Of a stretch of 64,000 nt of DNA, positions 53,797 through 62,662 are shown one piece after another. Made by a program: the position numbers and the translations under genes. A model generated the notes under the pieces. It did no database searches and was not told where the DNA came from. It was given only the letters and a program-made list of their open reading frames with translations. The stretch covers positions 806,001 to 870,000 of the forward strand of contig NZ_SUNC01000001.1 of assembly GCF_007570835.1 (NCBI RefSeq), read 5' to 3'. This DNA comes from Croceicoccus sediminis (GTDB lineage Bacteria; Pseudomonadota; Alphaproteobacteria; Sphingomonadales; Sphingomonadaceae). Each line of letters starts with the position of its first letter. Position 1 is the stretch's first letter.

Positions 53797-54242
53797 GCCC
53801 GTTCCACCAGTTTGGTCAGCGCGCCTTCATCCAGCCGCGCGTGAAGATCGTCGCCGATCCGGGCATTGGGTCCGACGCTGCAAAGGCCAAGGCAATAGAC
53901 TGTCTCGACCCTCACCCGGTCACCCGCCGCGGCGGTCACGGCGGGCATCATCCCCTCGATCCCGCGAGCCTGGCAGGCCTCTGCGCGGCAGACCTGCACC
54001 ACGGGGCGCGGGTCGGGTTTCGCCTTGAAGTCGTGATAGAAGCTGACGACCCCGTGCACTTCGGCGCGGGTCAGGTTCAGGAGATGCGCGATGCGGGTTT
54101 CCGCCTCCGCGTCGATCGCGCCAAGCGCGGCCTGCACGTCATGCAGGACAGGAAGCAGCGCGCCTTCGCGCCCGGCATGCCGGGCGACGATCTCGTCTAT
54201 GGTCTTCGTCAACTGACTCACTCCAACGTCAGCATATACCAT
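53793..54242 (-). CDS. fdsG: formate dehydrogenase gamma subunit (2Fe-2S)
   Basis: NuoE-like 2Fe-2S thioredoxin-fold subunit, 149 residues. The four cluster Cys are in VQVCRAEACQARG (first pair region) and VYCLGLCSVGPN, with VVSFYHDFKAKP before. It is the first gene of the fds set. Only one ATG is available at the N-terminus, 18 bp after the FGH gene's 3' end, on the same strand. Confidence 0.94.
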   Translation of the reverse strand: MVYADVGVSQLTKTIDEIVARHAGREGALLPVLHDVQAALGAIDAEAETRIAHLLNLTRAEVHGVVSFYHDFKAKPDPRPVVQVCRAEACQARGIEGMMPAVTAAAGDRVRVETVYCLGLCSVGPNARIGDDLHARLDEGALTKLVERA

Positions 54243-54260
54243 GCCGGCCCGGCCGTCGCC

Positions 54261-55106
54261 CTATGCCTTCAATCGTTCGGCATGCCACGCGACGTGTTCG
54301 GCCATGAAGGTCGAGATGAAATAGTAGGAGTGGTCATAGCCTTCCTGCAAGCGGATCGTCGCCGTCATCCCCGCTTCACCGACCGCCTTTTCAAGCAGTC
54401 CGGTCTTGAGCTGTTCTTCAAAGAAGTTGTCGGCCAGCCCTTGGTCGACAAGCAAGTCGGGCAAGCGCGCACCGTCTTCGATCAGGGCGCAGGCATCGTA
54501 TTCGCGCCATGCCGCCTTGTCGGAACCGACATAGCCGGTCAGCGCCTTTTCGCCCCATGGGCAGTTCAGCGGGCTGACAATCGGGGCAAAGGCGCTGGTC
54601 GAACAAAACCGCCCCGGATTGCGCAGCGAAATAGTCAGCGCGCCGTGACCGCCCATCGAATGGCCGGTAATGCCCTGCCGCTCCATATCGGCCGCGAAGT
54701 TCGCGGCGACGAGTTCGGGAAGCTCTTTCTCGATATAGGAGCGCATCTGGAAATGCTTCGCCCAGGGCTCTTCGGTCGCATCGACGTAGAAGCCCGCACC
54801 CTTGCCGAAATCATACCCTTCGTCATCGGGCACGTCGTCGCCGCGCGGGCTGGTATCGGGCGCGACGAAGATGATGCCGTGCTTTGCACAGGCCGCACGG
54901 TACTCGCCCTTTTCCGTCACGTTGGCATGGGTGCAGGTCAGCCCCGAAAGATACCAGAGAACCGGCAGCTTTTCGTCCGGCGCATGGTCCGGCACGAATA
55001 CGGAAAAGGTCATTTCGGTCCCGGTGGCGGCAGAGACGTGCTTGTACACGCCCTGCACGCCGCCGTGGGCCTTGTTCGTCGAAACGGTTTCGATCGTCAT
55101 TGTCAT
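54261..55106 (-). CDS. fghA: S-formylglutathione hydrolase
   Basis: Hydrolyses S-formylglutathione to formate and glutathione, 281 residues. The esterase-D motifs are TFSVFVPDHAPDEKLPVLWY, SGLTCTHANVTEKGEYRAAC and the nucleophile elbow GITGHSMGGHGALT; the late HSYYFISTFMAEHVAWHAER carries the catalytic His. The start MTMTIETV at 55106 overlaps the VOC gene stop (ATGA); two codons further on a second ATG (55100) is also possible. It feeds the fds operon directly downstream. Confidence 0.95.
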   Translation of the reverse strand: MTMTIETVSTNKAHGGVQGVYKHVSAATGTEMTFSVFVPDHAPDEKLPVLWYLSGLTCTHANVTEKGEYRAACAKHGIIFVAPDTSPRGDDVPDDEGYDFGKGAGFYVDATEEPWAKHFQMRSYIEKELPELVAANFAADMERQGITGHSMGGHGALTISLRNPGRFCSTSAFAPIVSPLNCPWGEKALTGYVGSDKAAWREYDACALIEDGARLPDLLVDQGLADNFFEEQLKTGLLEKAVGEAGMTATIRLQEGYDHSYYFISTFMAEHVAWHAERLKA

Positions 55107-55486
55107 CCCATGAATTTCAGCGCGCACAGCTTGTTGCCGGAGGGGTCGCGGACATAGGCGAGGAACAGTTCGCCCACCGCCTTGGTGCGAACGCCGGGGG
55201 CTTCCTCGATCCCGGTGCCGCCATTGGCGCAGGCGGTTTCGTACCACTTGCGGCCCATGTCCTCGTCCGCGACCTTGAAGCCGATGGTCATGCCGTTGCC
55301 CGGCGTCGCTTCCTTACCGTCCAGCGGTTCGCCTACGATCAGCATCGCGCCGTCGTGGCTGTAGATGTAGCGATTGCGTTCGGCATCGTAGGTCCCCGGA
55401 CCCGCACCCAGCGTTGCCATGAGCGCATCGTAGAACTTGCGCGATTCTTCGACATCGTTGGCGCCGAGGTGGACGTGACTGAACAT
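55103..55486 (-). CDS. VOC (glyoxalase-like) protein in the formaldehyde operon
   Basis: A 127-residue vicinal-oxygen-chelate protein. It opens MFSHVHLGANDVEESRKFYD, with the typical N-terminal metal His (HVHLG). The second half repeats the fold (TIGFKVADEDMGRKWYETAC) and ends YVRDPSGNKLCALKFMG. The family has metal-dependent lyases, isomerases and resistance proteins. Placed between the glutathione-formaldehyde dehydrogenase and fghA with an ATGA overlap, it probably acts on a glutathione adduct; no formaldehyde-activating enzyme (Gfa) is present. Confidence 0.8.
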   Translation of the reverse strand: MFSHVHLGANDVEESRKFYDALMATLGAGPGTYDAERNRYIYSHDGAMLIVGEPLDGKEATPGNGMTIGFKVADEDMGRKWYETACANGGTGIEEAPGVRTKAVGELFLAYVRDPSGNKLCALKFMG

Positions 55487-55557
55487 GATCGCTCTCCTTT
55501 GGTTTCTTCGATCTGCCGGCAGCTAAGCCCACCGACAGATCGAATACCACCAATACT

Positions 55558-56670
55558 TTAGAACACGACGACCGATCGGATCGACTTGCCCTCGTGCATC
55601 AGGTCGAAGGCGGTGTTGATCTCTTCCAGGCCCATGACGTGGGTGATCATCGGATCGATTTCGATCTTGCCGGTCATGTACATGTCCACGATCTTGGGAA
55701 CGTCGGTGCGGCCCTTGGCCCCGCCGAACGCCGTACCGCGCCAGTTGCGGCCCGTGACCAGCTGGAACGGACGGGTCTCGATGGTCTTGCCCGCTTCGGC
55801 GACGCCGATGATGATGCTGGTGCCCCAACCCTTGTGACACGCCTCGAGCGCGGTGCGCATGACTTCGGTGTTGCCGGTGGCGTCGAAGGTGTAATCGGCA
55901 CCGCCGTCAGTCATCATCACGATTTTCGCGATGGTGTCCTCGCGGCTCATGCCCTTGGTGTTGAGGAAGTCGGTCATGCCGAACTTGCGCCCCCATTCCT
56001 CACGGTCAGGGTTGATGTCCACGCCGATGATCTTGTTCGCACCGGCCAGCCGCGCACCCTGAATGACGTTAAGGCCGATACCGCCCAGGCCGAAGACGAC
56101 GACGTTGTCGCCAACCTGGACCTTGGCCGTGTTGGTCACCGCACCCACGCCCGTCGTGACACCGCAACCGATGTAGCAGCTGGTCTTGAACGGCGCGTCC
56201 TTGCGGATTTTGGCGACCGCGATTTCGGGCAGCACGGTGAAGTTCGAAAAGGTCGAGCAACCCATGTAGTGGAAGATCGTCTCGCCCTTGTAGGAAAAGC
56301 GGCTGGTGCCATCGGGCATCACGCCCTTGCCCTGCGTTTCGCGGATCGCGCTGCACAGGTTGGTCTTGCCCGACAGGCACATTTTGCACTGCCGGCATTC
56401 GGGCGTGTAGAGCGGGATGACGTGATCGTCGGGCTTCACGCTCGTCACGCCGGGGCCTACTTCGCGCACGATGCCTGCGCCTTCGTGGCCGAGGATCGAG
56501 GGGAAGATGCCTTCGCTGTCAAACCCGTCGAGGGTGTAGGCGTCGGTATGGCAGATGCCGGTCGCCATAATCTCGACCAGGACTTCGCCTTCCTTGGGGC
56601 CTTCAAGATCGACTTCGACGATTTCGAGCGGCTTTTTCGCCTCGAAGGCGACGGCGGCGCGGGTTTTCAT
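55558..56670 (-). CDS. adhC: S-(hydroxymethyl)glutathione dehydrogenase (class III ADH)
   Basis: Oxidises S-hydroxymethylglutathione to S-formylglutathione with NAD+, 370 residues, zinc-dependent. The catalytic-zinc segment is [20 protein letters not shown], the structural-zinc Cys are in [20 protein letters not shown], the NAD fold is [20 protein letters not shown] and the VDINPDREE Asp selects NAD. It is divergent from the LysR gene and heads the formaldehyde operon. Gene names vary (frmA, flhA, adhI); the function is secure. Confidence 0.96.
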   Translation of the reverse strand: MKTRAAVAFEAKKPLEIVEVDLEGPKEGEVLVEIMATGICHTDAYTLDGFDSEGIFPSILGHEGAGIVREVGPGVTSVKPDDHVIPLYTPECRQCKMCLSGKTNLCSAIRETQGKGVMPDGTSRFSYKGETIFHYMGCSTFSNFTVLPEIAVAKIRKDAPFKTSCYIGCGVTTGVGAVTNTAKVQVGDNVVVFGLGGIGLNVIQGARLAGANKIIGVDINPDREEWGRKFGMTDFLNTKGMSREDTIAKIVMMTDGGADYTFDATGNTEVMRTALEACHKGWGTSIIIGVAEAGKTIETRPFQLVTGRNWRGTAFGGAKGRTDVPKIVDMYMTGKIEIDPMITHVMGLEEINTAFDLMHEGKSIRSVVVF

Positions 56671-56731
56671 TTCGATTTGCTCCTTGATCGCGTGAATTGC
56701 TTTGACGACGCTCTAGCAATAGCACCATCCG

Positions 56732-56765
56732 GTGATAAACAGCGATTTTGGCAAAGCATTATCAC
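56732..56765. promoter_or_regulatory. inverted repeat in the LysR/adhC divergent region
   Basis: GTGATAA (56732-56738) and TTATCAC (56759-56765) form a perfect 7-bp inverted repeat with a 20-bp spacer, one arm 16 bp before the LysR start and the other 62 bp from the adhC start. It suits an operator for the divergent LysR protein, which would control adhC and itself. Confidence 0.5.
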
Positions 56766-56780
56766 TGTGAGGCAATAATC

Positions 56781-57674
56781 ATGATCGGCGGTTGGGACGG
56801 GATCGAGGAATTCGTCGCCGTGGCGCGCGCGGGATCGTTCACAGCCGGCGCGCGGGCTTTCGGCGCCTCGGTCACGCATATGAGCCGCGCCGTCGCCCGG
56901 CTGGAAGCGCGGCTGGAAACGCAGCTTTTCAACCGGACCACCCGATCGCTTTTCCTGACCGACACGGGGCGCATCTTCATCGAACAGTGCCAGCGACTGG
57001 TGGACGAGCGCGAGGAGGCCATTGCCGCCATCGCATCGCAGGACCAGCCGCGCGGGGCGCTGCGCCTCACCTGCTCCTATTCGCTGGGCGAACGGTTCGT
57101 CGCCCCGCTCGTGCGTGAATTCGCGCAGGAGCACCCGGCGCTCGTCGTCACGCTCGATCTCGACAACGACGTGGTCGATATCGTCAGTCGCGGCTACGAC
57201 CTTGCCGTGCGCACCGGGCATCTGGAAGACTCGCGCCTGATAGCCACCCGCGTGGCGCAGCGCGAGCTGGTGACGGTCGCCTCGCGCCACTACCTTTCGT
57301 CACACGGGGAACCGCGCGAGATCGGGGAACTGACCGCGCACGACTGCCTTGTCGGATCATCGTCGCAGTGGCACTTCCGGCGCGGCCAGACCTACCGCCC
57401 GCGCGGGCGCTGGAACTGCAACAGCGGGACCACCGTGCTCGAGGCCTGCCTTGCCGGAATGGGCGTGTGCCAGTTGCCCGCCTTCTACGTGCGCGAACAT
57501 CTGGCCGCGGGGCGATTACAGGAAGTTCTGGAAGACGAACGGCCGGAGGACGAGCCGATCTGGGCGATCTATCCCACGCGGCGGCATCTTTCGCCCAAGG
57601 TCAGCGGACTGGTCACGCTGCTGCGCGCCAAGATGCAGGACAGGCTGGAAGCGGCCAAGTTCCAGTACGCCTAA
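56781..57674 (+). CDS. LysR-family transcriptional regulator
   Basis: A 297-residue regulator. The start at MIGGWDGIEEFVAVARAGSF matches the family; the frame is open 33 nt upstream. The winged HTH (FTAGARAFGASVTHMSRAVARLEARLETQLFNRTTRSL) is typical of the CrgA-type LysR group. The effector-binding domain continues to the end (GALRLTCSYSLGERFVAPLV). It is divergent from adhC with an inverted repeat between them, so formaldehyde or glutathione-linked control is likely but unproven. Its TAA overlaps the TAG of the maiA pseudogene. Confidence 0.88.
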   Translation: MIGGWDGIEEFVAVARAGSFTAGARAFGASVTHMSRAVARLEARLETQLFNRTTRSLFLTDTGRIFIEQCQRLVDEREEAIAAIASQDQPRGALRLTCSYSLGERFVAPLVREFAQEHPALVVTLDLDNDVVDIVSRGYDLAVRTGHLEDSRLIATRVAQRELVTVASRHYLSSHGEPREIGELTAHDCLVGSSSQWHFRRGQTYRPRGRWNCNSGTTVLEACLAGMGVCQLPAFYVREHLAAGRLQEVLEDERPEDEPIWAIYPTRRHLSPKVSGLVTLLRAKMQDRLEAAKFQYA

Positions 57675-58142
57675 TCGGAGTCGGGCTGCCGGTCGGGATG
57701 CGCCGCCGCGATGGCGGGATGCAGCGCCGCCTTTTCATAAGCCGCCAGCAGGTTCGGATAGGTGGACAGGTCCGATCCGAACCGCTGCGCCGATTAGACT
57801 TGCGGCACGAGATAGCAGTCCACCAGCGTTGGCATATCGCCGTAGGCATAGCCCGCGCCATACTGCGCGATCATTGGCGTCCCTGGGCAGCAGCGGCGGT
57901 TCGGGATGCGTCTCTTCCATCCATTCGAGGATCGCCACGCTTTGCGGCAGGGCAACGCCCTCTCCGATCTCAAGCGCGGGCACCAACCCTTGAGGGGCAA
58001 GCGCGGTGTAGCTCGCCGTCTCATGCTCGCCCTTGCGCAAATCGTGCGTGATCTGCGCGTATTTCAGCCCTTTGAGGTTCAGCGCGATCCGCGTGCGATA
58101 GCTGGTGCCCGATCGCCAACAGCCATGCAGCGTGAGCGGCAT
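57671..58142 (-). pseudogene. maiA: decayed maleylacetoacetate isomerase
   Basis: Zeta-class GST-like isomerase of tyrosine/homogentisate breakdown, broken. Residues 1-93 (MPLTLHGCWRSGTSYRTRIA to ...PPLLPRDANDRA) read normally, including the CWRSGTSYR-like active-site SSCS-region equivalent. Then the middle of the protein (roughly 80 codons) is missing and the frame shifts. The 3' part continues in another frame as YGDMPTLVDCYLVPQV, a TAA stop replaces the expected Tyr-Asn, and SAQRFGSDLSTYPNLLAAYE runs to the TAG at 57671-57673. Its start overlaps the fahA stop (TGATG), the original operon arrangement. Confidence 0.9.
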
Positions 58143-59431
58143 CAGCCGACGACCCGGCCCCGGCACTCGCCAAACCCGATGGTGCGTGCGCCGTCTGCCT
58201 CGCCATGGGCACGCATGATGATCTCGTCCCCATCTTCAAGGAACGTGCGGGTTTCGCCATTGGGCAGTTCGATCGGCGTCTTGCCGCCGCCAGACAGTTC
58301 GATCAGCGAACCGAAACTCGAAGCATCCGGCCCCGACAGCGTGCCCGTGCCCAGAAGGTCGCCCGGTTGAAGGTTGCAGCCGTTCACCGTGTGGTGCGCG
58401 ACAAGCTGCGCCGCGGTCCAGTACATGGCGGTCATCGGCCCCTTGCTGAGGCGGTGCGGCTCCTGCCCCGCCTCGCGCATCTTCGCGGTGGAAAGGAACA
58501 CTTCCATCGAGATCGCATAGGCACCCGACTTCTGATCGCCATCATCCCAAAGGTAATCGAGCGGTTTGGGATCGCCTTCGGGCCGCTCCGGCTGTGCCGT
58601 TCGGAAGGGGGCAAGCGCCGCGCTCGTCACGATCCATGGCGACACGGTCGACAGGAAGTTCTTGGCAAGGAACGGCCCCAGCGGCTGGTACTCCCATGCC
58701 TGAAGGTCGCGCGCCGACCAGTCGTTCAGGATCGACAGACCCGCGATATGGCTTCCCGCCTCACCAATGGTGACCGGCTTGCCCAGGTCGTTCGACCCGC
58801 TGGTCCAGATCGCCATCTCCATTTCGTAATCCAGACGCGCGCTGGGCTGGAACGGCGGGGTTTCGCCGTCCGCAGGCTTCGTCTGGCCCGACGGACGGAT
58901 GACGTCCGCGCCGCTTGCCCGGATGGAGGAACTCCGCCCGTGATAGCCGATGGGCACATATTTGTAGTTCGGCAAGAGCGGATTGTCGGGCCGGAACAGC
59001 GCGCCGATGTTCTTGGCGTGCTCGATCCCGGTGAAGAAATCGGTGTAGTCGCCGACATGGAACGGCACGAACAAGTCGCACTCGTCCGCCGCGAACAGCA
59101 TCTTGCCCGCCTCTGCGGCCTTACCCTCGTCCGTCAGGAGTTCGAACAGGCCCAGCCGCAGCGCGTCGGCCATTTCGTTGCCATCTGCGAACAGCGCGTT
59201 GAGCGAAGTCGCATCGGCCAGCTTCGCCGCCTCTGCCGCCTTGCCGGAAAGCAGGCCTGCCGCACCGCGCAGGCACAGCACCTTGCTGCCGATCGCGACA
59301 CCGCCGCGCCGGTCCCGCTCTCCCTTGGGCGAGAAAATGCCGAGCGGCAGGTTCTGAACCGGGAATTCGGGATGGTCGTTGACGTCTGCGACCCAGCTCC
59401 TGGCATGGGCGTCGTGAGTATGGTCGAGCAT
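58142..59431 (-). CDS. fahA: fumarylacetoacetase
   Basis: Cleaves fumarylacetoacetate to fumarate and acetoacetate, 429 residues. The N-terminal SH3-like part (NLPLGIFSPKGERDRRGGVA) precedes the catalytic FAH domain with DYTDFFTGIEHAKNIGALFRP (catalytic His and metal Asp), PIGYHGRSSSIRASG, DYEMEMAIWT and LGPFLAKNFLSTVSPWIV. It ends with the conserved GTGTLSGPDASSFGSL region. It is intact and in line with hmgA, while the intervening isomerase step is a pseudogene. Confidence 0.95.
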   Translation of the reverse strand: MLDHTHDAHARSWVADVNDHPEFPVQNLPLGIFSPKGERDRRGGVAIGSKVLCLRGAAGLLSGKAAEAAKLADATSLNALFADGNEMADALRLGLFELLTDEGKAAEAGKMLFAADECDLFVPFHVGDYTDFFTGIEHAKNIGALFRPDNPLLPNYKYVPIGYHGRSSSIRASGADVIRPSGQTKPADGETPPFQPSARLDYEMEMAIWTSGSNDLGKPVTIGEAGSHIAGLSILNDWSARDLQAWEYQPLGPFLAKNFLSTVSPWIVTSAALAPFRTAQPERPEGDPKPLDYLWDDGDQKSGAYAISMEVFLSTAKMREAGQEPHRLSKGPMTAMYWTAAQLVAHHTVNGCNLQPGDLLGTGTLSGPDASSFGSLIELSGGGKTPIELPNGETRTFLEDGDEIIMRAHGEADGARTIGFGECRGRVVG

Positions 59432-59464
59432 TTGTTTCCTTACCTTCCGGGGTCGGGCCCCGGA

Positions 59465-60748
59465 TCAGCGCGGCAATTGCGCCTTCTTGAAACCCTTCCA
59501 GCAGGCGTCGTAATCGTCCTGCAGCGTCGGGCTGGTCAGCGCGAAAAGCGTGGGACGGATGACCCAGCGGCTTTCGAACATGAAAGCCATCGTATCGGCG
59601 ATCTTCTGGGGCCGCAGCGCGGTCTGCATGGCCCGCTTCGTGCTTTCCGCATCGGGCCCGTGACCGTTCATCTGGTTGTGCAGGCTGGCGCCGCCGGGCA
59701 CGAAGCCCCCGCCTTCCTTCGCGTCATAGACGCCCTGCACCAGTCCCATGAATTCGCTCATCACATTACGATGAAACCATGGGGGCCGAAAAGTATCCTC
59801 GGCAACCATCCAGCGCGGCGGGAAAATCACGAAATCGCAGTTCGCCGTGCCGGCCACTTCGCTGGGCGAGGTCAGCACGGTGAAGATCGAAGGATCGGGA
59901 TGGTCGAAGCTGATCGTTCCGATCGTGTTGAAGCGCGACAGGTCGTAACGAAAGGGCGCGGTATTGCCGTGCCAGGCGACGACATCGAACGGCGAATGGT
60001 CAAGCATCGTGCGCCAGAGCTTGCCCTGAAACTTCTGCACCCATTCGGTGTCGCGGTCCGCGTCCTCGAACCAGGCGACCGGCGTTTCGAAATCGCGCGG
60101 ATTGGCAAGGCCATTCGCGCCGATGGGGCCAAGGTCGGGCAGGCGGAAGGGCGATCCGTAATTTTCGCAGACATAACCGCGCGAAGGTTCGCTGAGCCGC
60201 ACGGCAAAACGCAATCCGCGAGGGATCACAGCGACATGGCCGGGCGGCACGTCCATGCGGCCCATCTCGGTATCGATGTGCAGCGTGCCCAGTTGCGGGA
60301 CGATCAGCAGTTCGCCGTCGCTCGACTGGAACACCCGCCGCTCCATCGAACGGTTCGCGGCATAGATGTGGACCGCGATCCCCGCACCCGTGCCAACGTC
60401 GCCATTGCCGCCATAGGTGACCAGCCCTTCAAGCCAGTCGGTCGGCCCCTCGGGCATCGGCAGCGGATCCCAGCGATAGCGGTTCGGGCTGGCATCGGGA
60501 AAAGGCGCACTGGCGAGACGCAGCTTCGCATCGAACGGCTCGAAAGGCCCATGCGCCGTCGTCGGACGCATCCGATAGAACCAGGCCCGCTTGTTCTCGG
60601 CCCGCGTCATGGTGAAGGCGCTGGTCGAAAACTGCTCTGCATAAAGGCCGAAAGCAGGCTTTTGCGGGCTGTTGCGCCCGACGGGCAAGGCACCTTTCAC
60701 CGCCTCGGTCTGGAATTCGTTTCCGAACCCGGTCTGGTACTCGTTCAT
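59465..60748 (-). CDS. hmgA: homogentisate 1,2-dioxygenase
   Basis: Fe(II) dioxygenase that opens homogentisate to maleylacetoacetate, 427 residues from [20 protein letters not shown]. Family segments include [20 protein letters not shown], the iron-binding region [20 protein letters not shown] and [11 protein letters not shown] near the C-terminus. The upstream 9 codons of open frame were excluded as they precede the family start. It is the first gene of the homogentisate unit, followed by fahA 33 bp later. The regulator is not in the window. Confidence 0.96.
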   Translation of the reverse strand: MNEYQTGFGNEFQTEAVKGALPVGRNSPQKPAFGLYAEQFSTSAFTMTRAENKRAWFYRMRPTTAHGPFEPFDAKLRLASAPFPDASPNRYRWDPLPMPEGPTDWLEGLVTYGGNGDVGTGAGIAVHIYAANRSMERRVFQSSDGELLIVPQLGTLHIDTEMGRMDVPPGHVAVIPRGLRFAVRLSEPSRGYVCENYGSPFRLPDLGPIGANGLANPRDFETPVAWFEDADRDTEWVQKFQGKLWRTMLDHSPFDVVAWHGNTAPFRYDLSRFNTIGTISFDHPDPSIFTVLTSPSEVAGTANCDFVIFPPRWMVAEDTFRPPWFHRNVMSEFMGLVQGVYDAKEGGGFVPGGASLHNQMNGHGPDAESTKRAMQTALRPQKIADTMAFMFESRWVIRPTLFALTSPTLQDDYDACWKGFKKAQLPR

Positions 60749-60935
60749 CGGTCCTCGCCTCCTGCGCACAGCCATGAATCGCGCGGCTGTTTCGAGCAGG
60801 AAGCTACTCTAGCAAGTTCACCAAGGCGTTTATCACCTTATCTGAACGTCAATCAGGTGAATTCCACCACACGAAAACCAATTGGCGCGAGATACAACCA
60901 GGATTGCACAATTCACGGCAGCTTTTAACGCACCG

Positions 60936-61523
60936 TCACAGCTCTCGCATCCAGTATTGCATCGTCTTCTCCGTTTCCCCGGTGTCGCGGTGATCCTTCC
61001 ACGCAAGGCCGGTCTCCAATCCCGGCACCCTGCTATACCCCCGCGCCTGCCAGAACGTGTCGAGCGGCCGGTAATCGGACGGCCTGTCAGGATGATCGAG
61101 AGGCCGAACCACTGCCGCAAAGCAGGCCGTGCCCGCGCCGGATTTGCGCGCCTGCGCCTCGCGATGGTCGAAGAAGGCGTGGCCGATCCCTTGTCCCCGG
61201 TATTCGGGCAGAAGAACGGACTCCCCGAAATAGAACATGTCCTGCGTGGCGAGGCCGCGATCCTCGAAAGGTCGGCGGAACGCCTGCTTCTGCGCCAACA
61301 TGGGCGATGCCGTGGCGGCACCCACCATCCGGTCCCCGTCCATCGCCGCCACCAGCACCGCAGCGGGCGCGGCGGCAAATTCGCGCAAGTACTCCTCCTC
61401 GTAAGCAAGGTCTCCATCATAGAGATAGGGCCACTCGGCAAACACGGCGATGCGCAAGGCGGCAAGCGCGGGGATCGCTGCCTCTATACCGTTTCCCGTC
61501 AGTGACCTGATCCTTACCGCCAA
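60936..61523 (-). CDS. GNAT family N-acetyltransferase
   Basis: Acetyl-CoA-dependent acyltransferase, 195 codons from a TTG at 61523 that has AGAAGGA 8 nt upstream; an ATG at 61607 would add 28 residues without family sequence and lies among holin upstream DNA. The N-terminus ALAVRIRSLTGNGIEAAIPA leads to AAMDGDRMVGAATASPM, and the acetyl-CoA motif is LLPEYRGQGIGHAFFDHREA. The C-terminal LDTFWQARGYSRVPGLETGL is typical of one sphingomonad branch. Substrate unknown. Confidence 0.8.
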   Translation of the reverse strand: MAVRIRSLTGNGIEAAIPALAALRIAVFAEWPYLYDGDLAYEEEYLREFAAAPAAVLVAAMDGDRMVGAATASPMLAQKQAFRRPFEDRGLATQDMFYFGESVLLPEYRGQGIGHAFFDHREAQARKSGAGTACFAAVVRPLDHPDRPSDYRPLDTFWQARGYSRVPGLETGLAWKDHRDTGETEKTMQYWMREL

Positions 61524-61641
61524 GGCGTGCGTCCTTCTTTGATCCCAACCGATACGCGAATTTATTTTCCTACTGCCTGCGCGCAATGCTCTTTCTGCGG
61601 CTCCCATACGAAAAACACTCGTCAAAACAGGAGATCGCCCC

Positions 61642-62055
61642 TTGCCCGTTCTCGATTCGCTCATCGTTCCGATCACCCGCATCATCGACAAGGTCATTCC
61701 CGACAAGGATGCCCGCGAAAAAGCCAAGCTCGAACTGCTGAAGCTGGAAGGCACGCACGAGATGCAGATGGTCGAAGCGCGCCTCGCCGCCATCGTGGCA
61801 GAGGCCAATTCCGCCGACCCATGGACCAGCCGGGCGCGACCCGGCTTTCTTTACGTCATGTACGCGATGATCCTTTTCGCCATCCCCATGGGCCTTGTCG
61901 CCGCATTCGATCCGACCGCCGCACTGGCCATTGCCGAGGGGATGACGCGCTATCTCAACGGGCTTCCCGAACCGCTCTACGCGCTCTTCGGCACCGGCTA
62001 TCTGGGCTATACGGTGGCGCGCCAGTGGGGGAAGGCCAGGGGCACGGACCGCTAA
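61642..62055 (+). CDS. 3TM-type phage/GTA holin family protein
   Basis: A 137-codon protein starting at TTG 61642 with AGGAG 8 nt upstream. The N-terminal ~50 residues are an amphipathic helical region (ITRIIDKVIPDKDAREKAKL and MQMVEARLAAIVAEA). Then comes SADPWTSRARPGFLYVMYAM and two or three hydrophobic segments (ILFAIPMGLVAAFDP and LYALFGTGYLGYTVARQW). This is the layout of the gene-transfer-agent holin (3TM) family, which releases particles by permeabilising the inner membrane. No endolysin or capsid gene is nearby, so its role here is open. Confidence 0.7.
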   Translation: MPVLDSLIVPITRIIDKVIPDKDAREKAKLELLKLEGTHEMQMVEARLAAIVAEANSADPWTSRARPGFLYVMYAMILFAIPMGLVAAFDPTAALAIAEGMTRYLNGLPEPLYALFGTGYLGYTVARQWGKARGTDR

Positions 62056-62160
62056 GGCGCGAAAGTCCGCCGCTGGGGGTACTTGGCCCTTTGCTCTTGC
62101 GAAGCGTTCCGGCTGCGCGTAGCGCCGCCTGCAACCCGTAACTGCTTAGCCGAGGACTAC

Positions 62161-62649
62161 ATGGGCGAAGCCAAGACCCCCACCGGCCGCCGTACTGGCG
62201 GAATGAATGTCGACAGCGCACTCGTGCGCGAACTTGCCGAACTGCTCGGTGAAACCGGCCTGACCGAGATCGAGGTCGAGGACGGCGATCGCAAGATCAA
62301 GGTATCGCGCGCCGCGATTGCCGCCGCGCCCGTCGCGGCGTCGGTTGCCGCTGCGCCTGCTGCCGCACCGGCACCTGCGGCCGCACCCGCGGCGGACGCC
62401 GCCCCGGCGGTTCCGACCGATGCGGTGAAATCGCCGATGGTCGGCACCTGCTATCTCGCCCCCGAACCCGGCGCGCCCGACTACATCACGGTCGGCAAAA
62501 CCGTGAAGGCAGGCGAAACGCTGCTCATCGTCGAGGCGATGAAGGTCATGAACGCGATCCCCGCGCCCAAGGCCGGCACGATCAGCCAGATCCTCGTCGG
62601 CAACGGTGAGCCGGTCGAATTCGACCAGCCGCTCGTCGTCATCGACTGA
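62161..62649 (+). CDS. accB: acetyl-CoA carboxylase biotin carboxyl carrier protein
   Basis: Carrier protein for the first step of fatty-acid synthesis, 162 residues. The N-terminal region ([20 protein letters not shown] and [15 protein letters not shown]) is joined by a long Ala/Pro hinge (about residues 57-82) to the biotinyl domain. The biotin-accepting Lys is about residue 128 in [12 protein letters not shown] 62161 was chosen with GAGG upstream; a second ATG at 62203 is possible. It lies 13 bp before accC. Confidence 0.94.
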   Translation: MGEAKTPTGRRTGGMNVDSALVRELAELLGETGLTEIEVEDGDRKIKVSRAAIAAAPVAASVAAAPAAAPAPAAAPAADAAPAVPTDAVKSPMVGTCYLAPEPGAPDYITVGKTVKAGETLLIVEAMKVMNAIPAPKAGTISQILVGNGEPVEFDQPLVVID

Positions 62650-62662
62650 ACGGGGACAAGCC

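Noticed and set aside
60817-60861. TTCACC/GGTGAA pair upstream of hmgA as an operator
   Set aside because: Only 6 bp with a long spacer; this can occur by chance.
58205-60928. 907-codon plus-strand open frame
   Set aside because: Antisense shadow of fahA and hmgA, whose motifs are clear on the minus strand.
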